Notes under the pieces: model-generated
What the model saw: the letters and a program-made list of their open reading frames with translations, nothing else
The model's database searches: none
What the model was told of the DNA's origin: nothing
In this document: positions 32,935-40,293 of the stretch, piece by piece
How the letters are laid out: each line of letters begins with the position of its first letter
Numbering within the stretch: the first letter of the stretch is position 1
Made by a program: the position numbers and the translations under genes
Assembly: GCA_035701115.1 (NCBI GenBank)
Contig: DASSOA010000029.1
Span: 1-40,293 of the forward strand
Reading direction: 5' to 3'
DNA: 40,293 nt
DNA from: DASSKW01 sp035701115
Lineage (GTDB): Bacteria > Pseudomonadota > Gammaproteobacteria > Natronospirales > REEB76

Positions 32935-32951
32935 GTCCACCTCGGGTGGAC
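32935..32951 (+). other. Hairpin in the grpE leader
   Basis: GTCCACC, tcg, GGTGGAC: a 7-bp stem with a 3-nt loop, 54 bp before the grpE start. There is no U-tract directly after. It could be a processing site or an attenuator between hrcA and grpE. No second CIRCE element is present here. Confidence 0.4.
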
Positions 32952-33005
32952 CGGGCTTTCGTTTTATCCGGCGCGCGGCGCCGGTCAACCAACCTGGAGG
33001 CGAGG

Positions 33006-33578
33006 ATGAGTGAGGAACAGGCGGCAAGGGCCAGCGAGCCGGAACAGTCGGCACAGCACGAGCACAACGATGCCCAGGCTGGGTCCGCCGCCGATCCGGT
33101 GGCGACCTTGCAGAGCGCGCTGACCGCCGCCGAACAGAAGGCAGCGGAGAACTGGGAGAACTATCTGCGGCTCGCCGCCGAGCTCGACAACCTGCGCAAG
33201 CGCGCCCAGCGCGACCTCGAGAATGCGCACAAGTTCGCACTCGAACGCTTCCTTGGCGACCTGCTGCCGGTGAAAGACAGCCTGGAATTGGGACTTTCGG
33301 CCGCCCGCCAGGGGAATAGCGATGCCTTGAAGGAAGGCATGGAGATGACGCTGAGGCTGCTGGGCTCGGTGCTGGAACGTGCCGGTGTCAGCGAAGTGAA
33401 CCCGGCCAAGGGTGAGGCATTCAATCCCGACCTGCACGAGGCGATGGCCATGCAGGAGAGCGCCGAGGTAGAGCCGGGCGCCGTATTGAGTACGGTGCAG
33501 AAGGGCTATCAGTTGAACGGACGGTTGCTGCGGCCGGCGCGGGTGCTGGTGGCAAAAGCCGCGACCGCGGGCGCTTGA
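33006..33578 (+). CDS. grpE: Nucleotide exchange factor GrpE
   Basis: Releases ADP from DnaK; forms a dimer through a long N-terminal helix. The product has 190 residues. It has a disordered, acidic first 40 residues, a coiled coil about 40-85 (AENWENYLRLAAELDNLRKR) and a C-terminal beta domain (VNPAKGEAFNPDLHEAMAMQ, GYQLNGRLLRPARVLVA). The ATG at 33006 has GGAGGCGAGG directly upstream. It lies between hrcA and dnaK as in many class I heat-shock operons. Confidence 0.96.
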   Translation: MSEEQAARASEPEQSAQHEHNDAQAGSAADPVATLQSALTAAEQKAAENWENYLRLAAELDNLRKRAQRDLENAHKFALERFLGDLLPVKDSLELGLSAARQGNSDALKEGMEMTLRLLGSVLERAGVSEVNPAKGEAFNPDLHEAMAMQESAEVEPGAVLSTVQKGYQLNGRLLRPARVLVAKAATAGA

Positions 33579-33645
33579 AAGCGCGGCGACAGGCCCTATT
33601 TATCGGAATAACCAGAATTTTCAACCTTTTCGGAGACATTGAACC

Positions 33646-35568
33646 ATGGGCAAGATCATCGGCATTGACCTCGGCACCACCAACTCCTGTGTGGCCATCA
33701 TGGAAGGTGGCAAGCCGCGGGTAATCGAGAACAGCGAAGGCGATCGCACCACGCCATCGATCGTTGCCTTCACCAAGGACAACGAAGTGGTGGTGGGCCA
33801 GTCTGCCAAGCGCCAGGCGGTCACCAATCCCAGGAACACCCTGTATGCCGTGAAGCGACTGATCGGTCGCAAGTTCACCGACGACGTGGTGCAGAAGGAC
33901 GTCGGCATGGTGCCCTACAGCATCGTCAAGGCCGACAACGGCGACGCATGGGTCGAAGTCAACGGCAAGAAGATGGCGCCGCCGGAAATTTCCGCGCGCG
34001 TGCTGCAGAAGATGAAAAAGACGGCCGAAGATTATCTCGGCGAGCCGGTCACCGAAGCGGTGATCACCGTGCCGGCCTATTTCAACGATTCCCAGCGCCA
34101 GGCCACCAAGGATGCCGGCAAGATCGCCGGACTCGACGTCAAGCGCATCATCAACGAGCCGACTGCGGCTGCGCTGGCTTACGGTCTCGACAAGGACCGC
34201 GGCGATCACAAGATCGCGGTGTATGACCTGGGCGGCGGCACCTTCGATATTTCCATCATCGAAATTGCCGAAGTGGACGGCGAGCACCAGTTCGAGGTGT
34301 TGTCCACCAACGGCGACACCTTCCTGGGCGGTGAAGACTTCGACAAGCGCATCATTGACTACATCGCCGAGGAATTCCGCAAGGAACAGGGCGTGGACGT
34401 GCGCAACGATCCGCTGGCCATGCAGCGCCTGAAGGAATCCGCGGAGAAGGCCAAGATCGAGTTGTCGTCTTCGCAGCAGACCGAAATCAACCTGCCGTAC
34501 ATTACGGCGGATGCCTCCGGTCCGAAACATCTCAATATCAAACTGACCCGCGCCAAACTCGAAGCGCTGGTCGAAGACCTGATCAAGCGCACCGTTGAGC
34601 CGTGCAAGATCGCGTTGAAAGACGCGGGCCTGTCGGTCAGCGAAGTGGATGCCGTGATTCTGGTCGGCGGCCAGACCCGCATGCCCAAAGTGCAGGAAAC
34701 CGTGAAGGACTTTTTCGGCAAGGAGCCGCGCAAGGACGTGAACCCGGACGAAGCAGTTGCAGTCGGCGCCGCGGTGCAGGCCGGCGTGCTCAAGGGCGAC
34801 GTCAAGGACGTGCTGCTGCTCGACGTGACGCCGCTGTCGCTGGGTATCGAAACGCTGGGCGGCGTGATGACCAAACTGATCGAAAAGAACACCACGATCC
34901 CGACCAAGGCCTCGCAGGTGTTCTCAACCGCGGAAGACAACCAGGGTGCAGTAACGGTGCATGTACTGCAGGGTGAACGCGAAATGGCAAGTGCCAACAA
35001 GTCGCTGGGCCGTTTCGATCTCACCGATATTCCTCCGGCACCGCGTGGCATGCCGCAGATCGAAGTCACGTTCGACATCGATGCCAACGGTATCCTGAAC
35101 GTGTCGGCCAAGGACAAGGCGACCAACAAGGAGCAGAAGATCACCATCAAGGCATCGTCGGGTCTGAGCGACGACGAAATTCAGCGCATGGTGAAGGACG
35201 CCGAAGCACATGCCGAGGAAGACCGCAAACTGCGCGAACTGGTGCAGGCCCGCAATCAGGCGGACAATCTGATTCATGCGGCGGAAAAGAGTCTGAAGGA
35301 GCTTGGCGACAAGGTCTCCAGCGAAGAGCGCGCGGCGGTGGAATCCGCGATCAGCGATCTGCGCGACGTGATCAAGAAGGAAGACAAGTCGGTTATCGAG
35401 ACCAAGACCCAGAAACTGGCGGAGGTCTCGGGCAAGCTTGCCGAACGTCTGTATGCTGCTCAGGGCGAGCAGGCGAAGGCCGGCGGCGAAGCACCGGCGG
35501 GCGACGGAAAGGGCAAGGATGACGTCGTCGATGCTGAATTCGAGGAAGTGAAGGACGACAAGAAGTAA
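33646..35568 (+). CDS. dnaK: Molecular chaperone DnaK (Hsp70)
   Basis: ATP-dependent chaperone of 640 residues. The N-terminal ATPase domain (about 1-385) begins MGKIIGIDLGTTNSCVAIME and has phosphate-binding VYDLGGGTFDISIIEIAEVD and adenosine-site ILVGGQTRMPKVQE. The linker DVLLLDVTPLS leads to the peptide-binding domain (about 395-505) and helical lid. The C-terminus ends with the acidic EEVKDDKK motif. GGAG lies 11 nt before the ATG. It is 67 bp after grpE. Confidence 0.98.
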   Translation: MGKIIGIDLGTTNSCVAIMEGGKPRVIENSEGDRTTPSIVAFTKDNEVVVGQSAKRQAVTNPRNTLYAVKRLIGRKFTDDVVQKDVGMVPYSIVKADNGDAWVEVNGKKMAPPEISARVLQKMKKTAEDYLGEPVTEAVITVPAYFNDSQRQATKDAGKIAGLDVKRIINEPTAAALAYGLDKDRGDHKIAVYDLGGGTFDISIIEIAEVDGEHQFEVLSTNGDTFLGGEDFDKRIIDYIAEEFRKEQGVDVRNDPLAMQRLKESAEKAKIELSSSQQTEINLPYITADASGPKHLNIKLTRAKLEALVEDLIKRTVEPCKIALKDAGLSVSEVDAVILVGGQTRMPKVQETVKDFFGKEPRKDVNPDEAVAVGAAVQAGVLKGDVKDVLLLDVTPLSLGIETLGGVMTKLIEKNTTIPTKASQVFSTAEDNQGAVTVHVLQGEREMASANKSLGRFDLTDIPPAPRGMPQIEVTFDIDANGILNVSAKDKATNKEQKITIKASSGLSDDEIQRMVKDAEAHAEEDRKLRELVQARNQADNLIHAAEKSLKELGDKVSSEERAAVESAISDLRDVIKKEDKSVIETKTQKLAEVSGKLAERLYAAQGEQAKAGGEAPAGDGKGKDDVVDAEFEEVKDDKK

Positions 35569-35592
35569 CCACGACTGGAGTCTGTGGTTGCG

Positions 35593-35624
35593 GCGGGGAG
35601 CTTGTGGCGGCACAAGCTCCCCGC
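35593..35624 (+). other. 14-bp hairpin between dnaK and dnaJ
   Basis: GCGGGGAGCTTGTG and CACAAGCTCCCCGC are perfectly complementary around the loop GCGG. It begins 25 bp after the dnaK stop. Only a short TTTAAAA follows, so full termination is unlikely. A partial terminator or a 3' stabiliser would give more DnaK than DnaJ from one operon. Confidence 0.7.
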
Positions 35625-35665
35625 GCGCGTGTTTAAAACAACTCTAGTAACCAAGATACACGGTC

Positions 35666-36814
35666 ATGGCGCAGCGCGATTATTACGAAGTACTGGGTGT
35701 CAAGAAGGACGCGGACGAGGCCGAGATCAAGAAAGCCTACCGCCGCCTCGCCATGAAATATCATCCGGACCGCAATCCGGATAACAAGGACGCCGAGCAT
35801 CATTTCAAGGAAGCCAAGGAAGCCTACGAAGTACTGAGCGACAGCGACAAACGCGCCGCCTATGACCGGTTCGGCCACGCCGGCGTACAGGGCGGTGCGC
35901 ATGCCGGTCCCGGCGGATTCGGCGGCGGAGCCGCCGACGCGTTCAGCGAAATATTCGGCGACATGTTCGGCGATATTTTCGGAGGCGGCGGACGGCGCGG
36001 TGGCCGCGGTCAGCGGGTCTATCGCGGCGCGGACCTGCGTTACGACCTGGTGCTCGATCTGGAGCAGGCCGTGTTCGGCGACACGGTTACGATCCAGGTG
36101 CCGACACTGGTGCGCTGCGATGTCTGCGAAGGCAGCGGTGCCAAACAGGGCAGCAAACCCAGTACCTGTCCCACCTGCGGTGGGCAGGGTCAGGTTCGCA
36201 TGCAACAGGGTTTCTTTTCGATTCAGCAGACCTGTCCCCGCTGTCACGGCAACGGTACCGTGATTGCCGACCCATGCAACACGTGCCATGGTCAGGGCCG
36301 CATCGAAGAGCGCAAGACGCTGTCCGTGAAAGTCCCGGCGGGCGTGGACAACGGTGACCGCATTCGCCTGGCAGGCGAAGGTGAAGCGGGCCCGCAAGGC
36401 GGGCCGCCCGGCGATCTGTACGTCGAAATCAACGTGCGGCCGCATCCGATCTTTCAGCGCGACGGCGCCGATCTGGCGTGCGATATTCCGTTACCGTTTG
36501 CAACCGCGGTACTGGGCGGCGAAATCGATGTGCCGACACTCAACGGACGCGTGACGCTGAAGATTCCGGCGGAAACGCAAACCGGCAAGGTGTTCCGCCT
36601 GCGTGGCAAGGGCGTCAAACCGGTGCGTGGCGGCGCGACCGGCGATCTGTTGTGCCGGATCGAGATCGAAACGCCGGTCAATCTCACGCGCGAGCAGAAG
36701 GACCTGCTGAAACAACTGGATGCCTCGCTTCGCGAACACGCGACCAGACATTCGCCGCGTGAAGGATCCTGGCTCGAGGGTGTGAAACGCTTCTTCGAAC
36801 GGGTGGGTTCTTGA
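35666..36814 (+). CDS. dnaJ: Chaperone protein DnaJ (type I Hsp40)
   Basis: Co-chaperone that delivers substrates to DnaK and stimulates its ATPase; 382 residues. The J-domain is 1-70 with HPD at 33-35 (KYHPDRNPDN). A Gly/Phe-rich linker is about 75-120. The zinc-binding domain has four CxxCxGxG repeats (CDVCEGSG, CPTCGGQG, CPRCHGNG, CNTCHGQG). Two C-terminal beta-sandwich domains follow. Its stop overlaps the dapB TTG start (TTGA), so dapB is translationally coupled to it. Confidence 0.97.
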   Translation: MAQRDYYEVLGVKKDADEAEIKKAYRRLAMKYHPDRNPDNKDAEHHFKEAKEAYEVLSDSDKRAAYDRFGHAGVQGGAHAGPGGFGGGAADAFSEIFGDMFGDIFGGGGRRGGRGQRVYRGADLRYDLVLDLEQAVFGDTVTIQVPTLVRCDVCEGSGAKQGSKPSTCPTCGGQGQVRMQQGFFSIQQTCPRCHGNGTVIADPCNTCHGQGRIEERKTLSVKVPAGVDNGDRIRLAGEGEAGPQGGPPGDLYVEINVRPHPIFQRDGADLACDIPLPFATAVLGGEIDVPTLNGRVTLKIPAETQTGKVFRLRGKGVKPVRGGATGDLLCRIEIETPVNLTREQKDLLKQLDASLREHATRHSPREGSWLEGVKRFFERVGS

Positions 36815-37617
36815 GCGCCGGCGCGCACAGCGTGCGCATTGCATTGCTCGGCGCTGCCGGCCGCATGGGGCGCGCGATCATTGAATCGGCGCATGAGTTT
36901 CCGGGTGTCAGCATCGGCGCCGCATTGGTGCAACCGGACAGTGCATTGCTGAACCAGCTTGCGGACCGAGACCTGAATTACAGCGCCGATCTCGAAGGTG
37001 CATTGACGCATTGCGACGTGTTGATTGATTTCGCCACGCCCGAGGCCACGGCCGCGGCACTCGAACGATGCGTTGCGGCCGGCAAACCGGTCGTGATCGG
37101 CGTGACCGGACTCGATGCCGCCCTGCAACGGCGGATTGAAGCGGCGAGCCGGAAGATTGCCGTGCTGACTGCGGCCAATATGAGTCCCGGTGTGAATCTG
37201 TTGCTGCAACTGGTGCGGACCGCAAGTGCGGCACTGGGCGATGCGTTCGACGTGGAAATTATCGAAACACATCATCGGCACAAGAAAGATGCACCGTCGG
37301 GTACCGCACTTGCACTCGGCGAAGCCGTGGCAGCCGGGCGCGGGGTGACGCTGGCCGATCATGCCGTGTACGATCGCGCCGGAAAACCGGCGGTGCGCGA
37401 GACCGGCAGCATCGGATTTACTTCGATACGGGCCGGCGAGATTGTCGGCGAGCACACCGTGTTGCTGGCCGGTGCCGGCGAGCGTCTTGAGTTGACACAT
37501 CGGGCGAACAGCCGCGCCACATTTGCCAACGGCGCACTGGCTGCGGCCCGCTGGTTGGCCGGCAAACCGGCAGGCCGATACACGATGGCGGACGTGCTGG
37601 GGCTGCCATCGGTGTGA
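36811..37617 (+). CDS. dapB: 4-hydroxy-tetrahydrodipicolinate reductase
   Basis: NAD(P)H-dependent reductase of lysine and diaminopimelate biosynthesis; 268 residues. The Rossmann motif LLGAAGRMG is at 12-20. The substrate motif ETHHRHKKDAPSGTALALG has His154/His155 and Lys158/Lys159. The Rossmann TPEAT and AANMSPGVNLLLQL are also typical. It starts with TTG at 36811 overlapping the dnaJ stop; GTG at 36832 is an alternative but would cut into the nucleotide-binding strand. Lack of an independent leader suggests it is expressed with the chaperones. Confidence 0.95.
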   Translation: MSAGAHSVRIALLGAAGRMGRAIIESAHEFPGVSIGAALVQPDSALLNQLADRDLNYSADLEGALTHCDVLIDFATPEATAAALERCVAAGKPVVIGVTGLDAALQRRIEAASRKIAVLTAANMSPGVNLLLQLVRTASAALGDAFDVEIIETHHRHKKDAPSGTALALGEAVAAGRGVTLADHAVYDRAGKPAVRETGSIGFTSIRAGEIVGEHTVLLAGAGERLELTHRANSRATFANGALAAARWLAGKPAGRYTMADVLGLPSV

Positions 37618-37737
37618 AGATCCGCCGGGGGCGTGGACGCCACCGTATGCTTTCCGTTAAAATTTCATGAATTTGACCACCGTCCGTCGGGGCCATTCCG
37701 GCCGGACGGACGCAGCGCGCACGAGGAGGAGCTGCCC

Positions 37738-38895
37738 TTGGATCATCCGGCCATCCTGGCTCTTGAGGACGGTACGATTTTCCGGGGTATTGCTATTGGT
37801 GCTTCCGGAAGCACGGTGGGCGAGGTGGTGTTCAACACCGCCATGACCGGCTACCAGGAAATTCTTACCGATCCGTCCTATTCCCGTCAGCTGGTCACGC
37901 TGACTTATCCGCACATCGGCAATACCGGCATCAACGCTTCGGATCGCGAATCTGCGAAAATCATGGCGGCTGGCCTGATCATCCGCGACCTGCCGCTGCT
38001 GGCCAGCAACTGGCGCTCTGAAGGCACCCTGGACGAATACCTGAAACGCGAAGGCGTCGTTGCGATTGCCGGCATTGACACCCGCAAGCTGACCCGGCTG
38101 CTGCGGCAGAAAGGCGCGCAGAACGGCTGCATCATGGCGGGAACCGTTGATGAAACGGAAGCGCTGAAACAGGCGCGGGCGTTCCCGGGACTCAAGGGCA
38201 TGGATCTGGCCCGGGTGGTGACCACGCCGCAGCGTTATGAATGGAAGGAAGGCACCTGGATTCTGGAATCCAATTCCGCGCCGGCGAAGCCTGACGGTGC
38301 GCTGCACGTGGTCGCCTACGACTACGGCGTCAAACGCAACATCCTGCGTATTCTTGTAGATCATGGTTGCCGCGTGACCGTGGTACCGGCGACAACCAGC
38401 GCCGAGGACGCACTGGCGCTCAATCCCGACGGCGTGTTCCTGTCGAACGGTCCCGGCGATCCGGAACCATGCGACTATGCGATAGATGCGATCCGCGCCC
38501 TGCTCGATTCGGGTATTCCGATGTTCGGTATCTGTCTCGGCCATCAGCTGCTGGGGCTGGCAAGCGGGGCGAAAACCGTCAAGATGAAATTCGGCCATCA
38601 TGGCGCCAATCATCCGGTGATTGATCTCGATACCGGACGCGTGATGATTTCCAGCCAGAACCACGGGTTTGCAGTGGATGAGGCAACATTGCCCGCCAAT
38701 TTGCGCGCTACGCACAAATCGCTGTTCGATGGCACGCTGCAGGGGATGGAGCGTACCGATTGCGAAGCGTTCAGTTTCCAGGGGCATCCGGAAGCCAGCC
38801 CGGGCCCACACGACGTGAAACCCTTGTTCGAGCGCTTCGTGCGCGCCATGCAGGCGCGCAGTGTGCGTTCGACATCCGCTGCCGCGGCAAGTTAA
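37738..38895 (+). CDS. carA: Carbamoyl-phosphate synthase small subunit
   Basis: Glutaminase subunit that supplies ammonia to CarB for carbamoyl phosphate (arginine and pyrimidines); 385 residues. The N-terminal CPSase domain contains VFNTAMTGYQEILTDPSYSR. The class I amidotransferase domain follows with catalytic Cys266 (FGICLGHQ), His350 and Glu352 (GHPE). The frame is open upstream, but the TTG at 37738 with GGAGGAG 6 nt before it gives the normal N-terminus MDHPAILALEDGT. The gap after dapB (37618-37737) has no clear promoter. Confidence 0.95.
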   Translation: MDHPAILALEDGTIFRGIAIGASGSTVGEVVFNTAMTGYQEILTDPSYSRQLVTLTYPHIGNTGINASDRESAKIMAAGLIIRDLPLLASNWRSEGTLDEYLKREGVVAIAGIDTRKLTRLLRQKGAQNGCIMAGTVDETEALKQARAFPGLKGMDLARVVTTPQRYEWKEGTWILESNSAPAKPDGALHVVAYDYGVKRNILRILVDHGCRVTVVPATTSAEDALALNPDGVFLSNGPGDPEPCDYAIDAIRALLDSGIPMFGICLGHQLLGLASGAKTVKMKFGHHGANHPVIDLDTGRVMISSQNHGFAVDEATLPANLRATHKSLFDGTLQGMERTDCEAFSFQGHPEASPGPHDVKPLFERFVRAMQARSVRSTSAAAAS

Positions 38896-39001
38896 CCACG
38901 ATGAACTGGTTTTACCAGACAGCGGCGCCGGCAAGGCGTCGCGCATTTTCACGGCCGCGTGCCGGGAATCAATACAGCAGTACCGTTGCGGAACCAGAGT
39001 C

Positions 39002-40293
39002 ATGCCAAAAAGAACCGACATCCAGTCCATTCTGATCATCGGCGCCGGTCCCATCGTTATCGGTCAGGCCTGTGAGTTTGATTATTCCGGCGCGCAGGCC
39101 TGCAAGGCACTGCGCCAGGAAGGTTATCGCGTGGTGCTGGTGAATTCGAATCCCGCGACCATCATGACCGACCCGGAAACCGCCGACGCGGTTTACATCG
39201 AACCGATTCACTGGCGCGCACTCTCGGAAATCATCGAGAAGGAACGACCGGACGCCCTGCTGCCCACCATGGGCGGACAGACGGCACTCAACTGCGCGCT
39301 CGACCTGGTGCGCGAAGGTGTGCTGGAGAAATTCGGCGTCGAGATGATCGGTGCATCGCGTGAAGCCATCGACATGGCGGAAGATCGCGATCTGTTCCGG
39401 CGCGCCATGGCCGAAATCGGACTGGATTCGCCGCGCGCGGGCCTCGCCCACAACATGGACGAGGCACTCGCCGTGCAGGCGGAAATCGGCTTTCCCACCA
39501 TCATCCGGCCGTCGTTCACGCTCGGTGGCTCCGGCGGCGGCATTGCCTACAACCGCGAAGAATTCATCGAGATCTGCGAGCTGGGCCTGGATCTTTCGCC
39601 CACCAACGAATTGCTGATCGAGGAATCGGTGCTGGGCTGGAAGGAATTCGAGATGGAGGTCGTGCGCGATCGCAACGACAACTGCATCATCGTCTGCGCG
39701 ATTGAAAACCTCGATCCGATGGGCGTTCACACCGGCGATTCCATCACTGTCGCGCCGGCGCAGACGCTCACCGACAAGGAATATCAGATCATGCGCGACG
39801 CCTCGCTGGCGGTATTGCGCAAAGTCGGCGTGGAGACCGGCGGTTCCAACGTGCAGTTTGCGATCAATCCGGCGAACGGGCGGATGCTGATCATCGAGAT
39901 GAACCCGCGCGTGTCGCGTTCGTCGGCGCTGGCATCGAAAGCGACCGGATTTCCGATCGCCAAGGTCGCTGCCAAACTTGCCGTCGGTTACACGCTGGAT
40001 GAACTGAAGAATGAAATCACCGGCGGTGCGACACCGGCATCGTTCGAGCCGACCATTGATTACGTCGTCACCAAAGTGCCGCGCTTCACGTTCGAGAAAT
40101 TTCCGCAGGCCGAACCGCGGCTGACCACGCAGATGAAATCGGTCGGCGAAGTCATGGCCATCGGGCGCACGTTCCAGGAGTCGCTGCAGAAGGCCCTGCG
40201 TGGTCTGGAAACCGGCAACGACGGCCTGAACGAAAAGCTGACGGATTTCGCGGCGCCCGGCGTCATGGACGCATTGCGGCTGGAACTGCGCTT
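39002..40293 (+). CDS. carB: Carbamoyl-phosphate synthase large subunit (5' part)
   Basis: Large subunit that builds carbamoyl phosphate from bicarbonate, ammonia and two ATP. The window ends inside the gene: about 430 of roughly 1070 codons are present, uninterrupted. The start MPKRTDIQSILIIGAGPIVI is diagnostic. The first ATP-grasp half shows GQACEFDYSGAQACKALRQE, PSFTLGGSGGGIAYNREEF, MEVVRDRNDNCIIVCAIEN, MGVHTGDSITVAPAQTLTD and FAINPANGRMLIIEMNPRVS. It lies 106 bp after carA in the usual carAB order. The ribosome site before ATG is weak (GGAACCAGAGTC). Confidence 0.96.
   Translation, partial: MPKRTDIQSILIIGAGPIVIGQACEFDYSGAQACKALRQEGYRVVLVNSNPATIMTDPETADAVYIEPIHWRALSEIIEKERPDALLPTMGGQTALNCALDLVREGVLEKFGVEMIGASREAIDMAEDRDLFRRAMAEIGLDSPRAGLAHNMDEALAVQAEIGFPTIIRPSFTLGGSGGGIAYNREEFIEICELGLDLSPTNELLIEESVLGWKEFEMEVVRDRNDNCIIVCAIENLDPMGVHTGDSITVAPAQTLTDKEYQIMRDASLAVLRKVGVETGGSNVQFAINPANGRMLIIEMNPRVSRSSALASKATGFPIAKVAAKLAVGYTLDELKNEITGGATPASFEPTIDYVVTKVPRFTFEKFPQAEPRLTTQMKSVGEVMAIGRTFQESLQKALRGLETGNDGLNEKLTDFAAPGVMDALRLELR

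Noticed and set aside
32912..33005. Second CIRCE or sigma-32 promoter before grpE
   Set aside because: There is a TTTGAAAC that recalls a sigma-32 -35, but no CCCCAT-type -10 at the right spacing, and the inverted repeat there (GTCCACC/GGTGGAC) is not CIRCE.
38901..39035. 44-codon frame between carA and carB as a leader peptide
   Set aside because: No ribosome site and it runs into carB in another frame; no run of arginine or other regulatory codons and no attenuator hairpin with a U-tract.
1..40293. CRISPR array, tRNA or rRNA genes
   Set aside because: No regularly spaced repeats, no tRNA cloverleaf with CCA other than the tmRNA, and no rRNA-like sequence seen.

Overview
The window reads as a chromosomal segment of a non-enteric gammaproteobacterium with fairly high G+C. 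The blocks smpB / ratA-rnfH / bamE / fur / recN and hrcA-grpE-dnaK-dnaJ-dapB-carA-carB are in the order known from Pseudomonas- and Xanthomonas-like genomes. Heat-shock control by HrcA/CIRCE points away from Enterobacterales. I cannot name a genus.

Layout. 1-5.9 kb: PEP synthase (ppsA) divergent from its regulatory kinase/phosphorylase (ppsR), a GFA-family zinc protein, a PGM1-type phosphoglucomutase and a DUF1249 protein. 6.1-7.2 kb: an unrecognised coiled-coil protein. 7.2-15.4 kb (minus strand): a four-gene RND efflux operon of lipoprotein adaptor, DUF2884 periplasmic protein and two RND permeases. A perfect 11-6-11 palindrome covers its promoter, but no regulator and no outer-membrane factor lie nearby. 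15.6-17.8 kb: the tail-specific protease prc. 18.0-20.6 kb: a small membrane protein, then exbB-exbD-tonB ending in a strong terminator. 20.7-23.7 kb: crcB, a DUF190 protein, an MFS transporter and a pirin. 23.6-25.6 kb (minus): an ArsR-VOC-SRPBCC-SRPBCC operon behind a near-consensus promoter. 25.7 kb: an orphan BrnA-like antitoxin and a REP-like palindrome.

The highlight is at 26.2-26.9 kb on the minus strand, just downstream of smpB. The gene is ssrA (tmRNA), with alanine-type acceptor stem including G3-U70, tag ANDSNYALAA, 3' CCA and a terminator. Its T-loop is split by a 266-nt group I intron. Helices P1 to P9, GNRA tetraloops, the R and S core motifs and a terminal omega-G can all be read, and removing the intron restores a normal T-arm. 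Ribosome rescue by tmRNA in this organism would therefore depend on ribozyme splicing.

27.5-40.3 kb: ratA-rnfH, bamE divergent from fur, nadK-recN divergent from hrcA with a perfect CIRCE element in between, grpE, dnaK, a 14-bp hairpin, dnaJ overlapping dapB, carA and a carB cut by the window end. Apart from the ssrA intron and the RND operon, most of the content is ordinary housekeeping, compactly arranged with several convergent pairs that touch or overlap.
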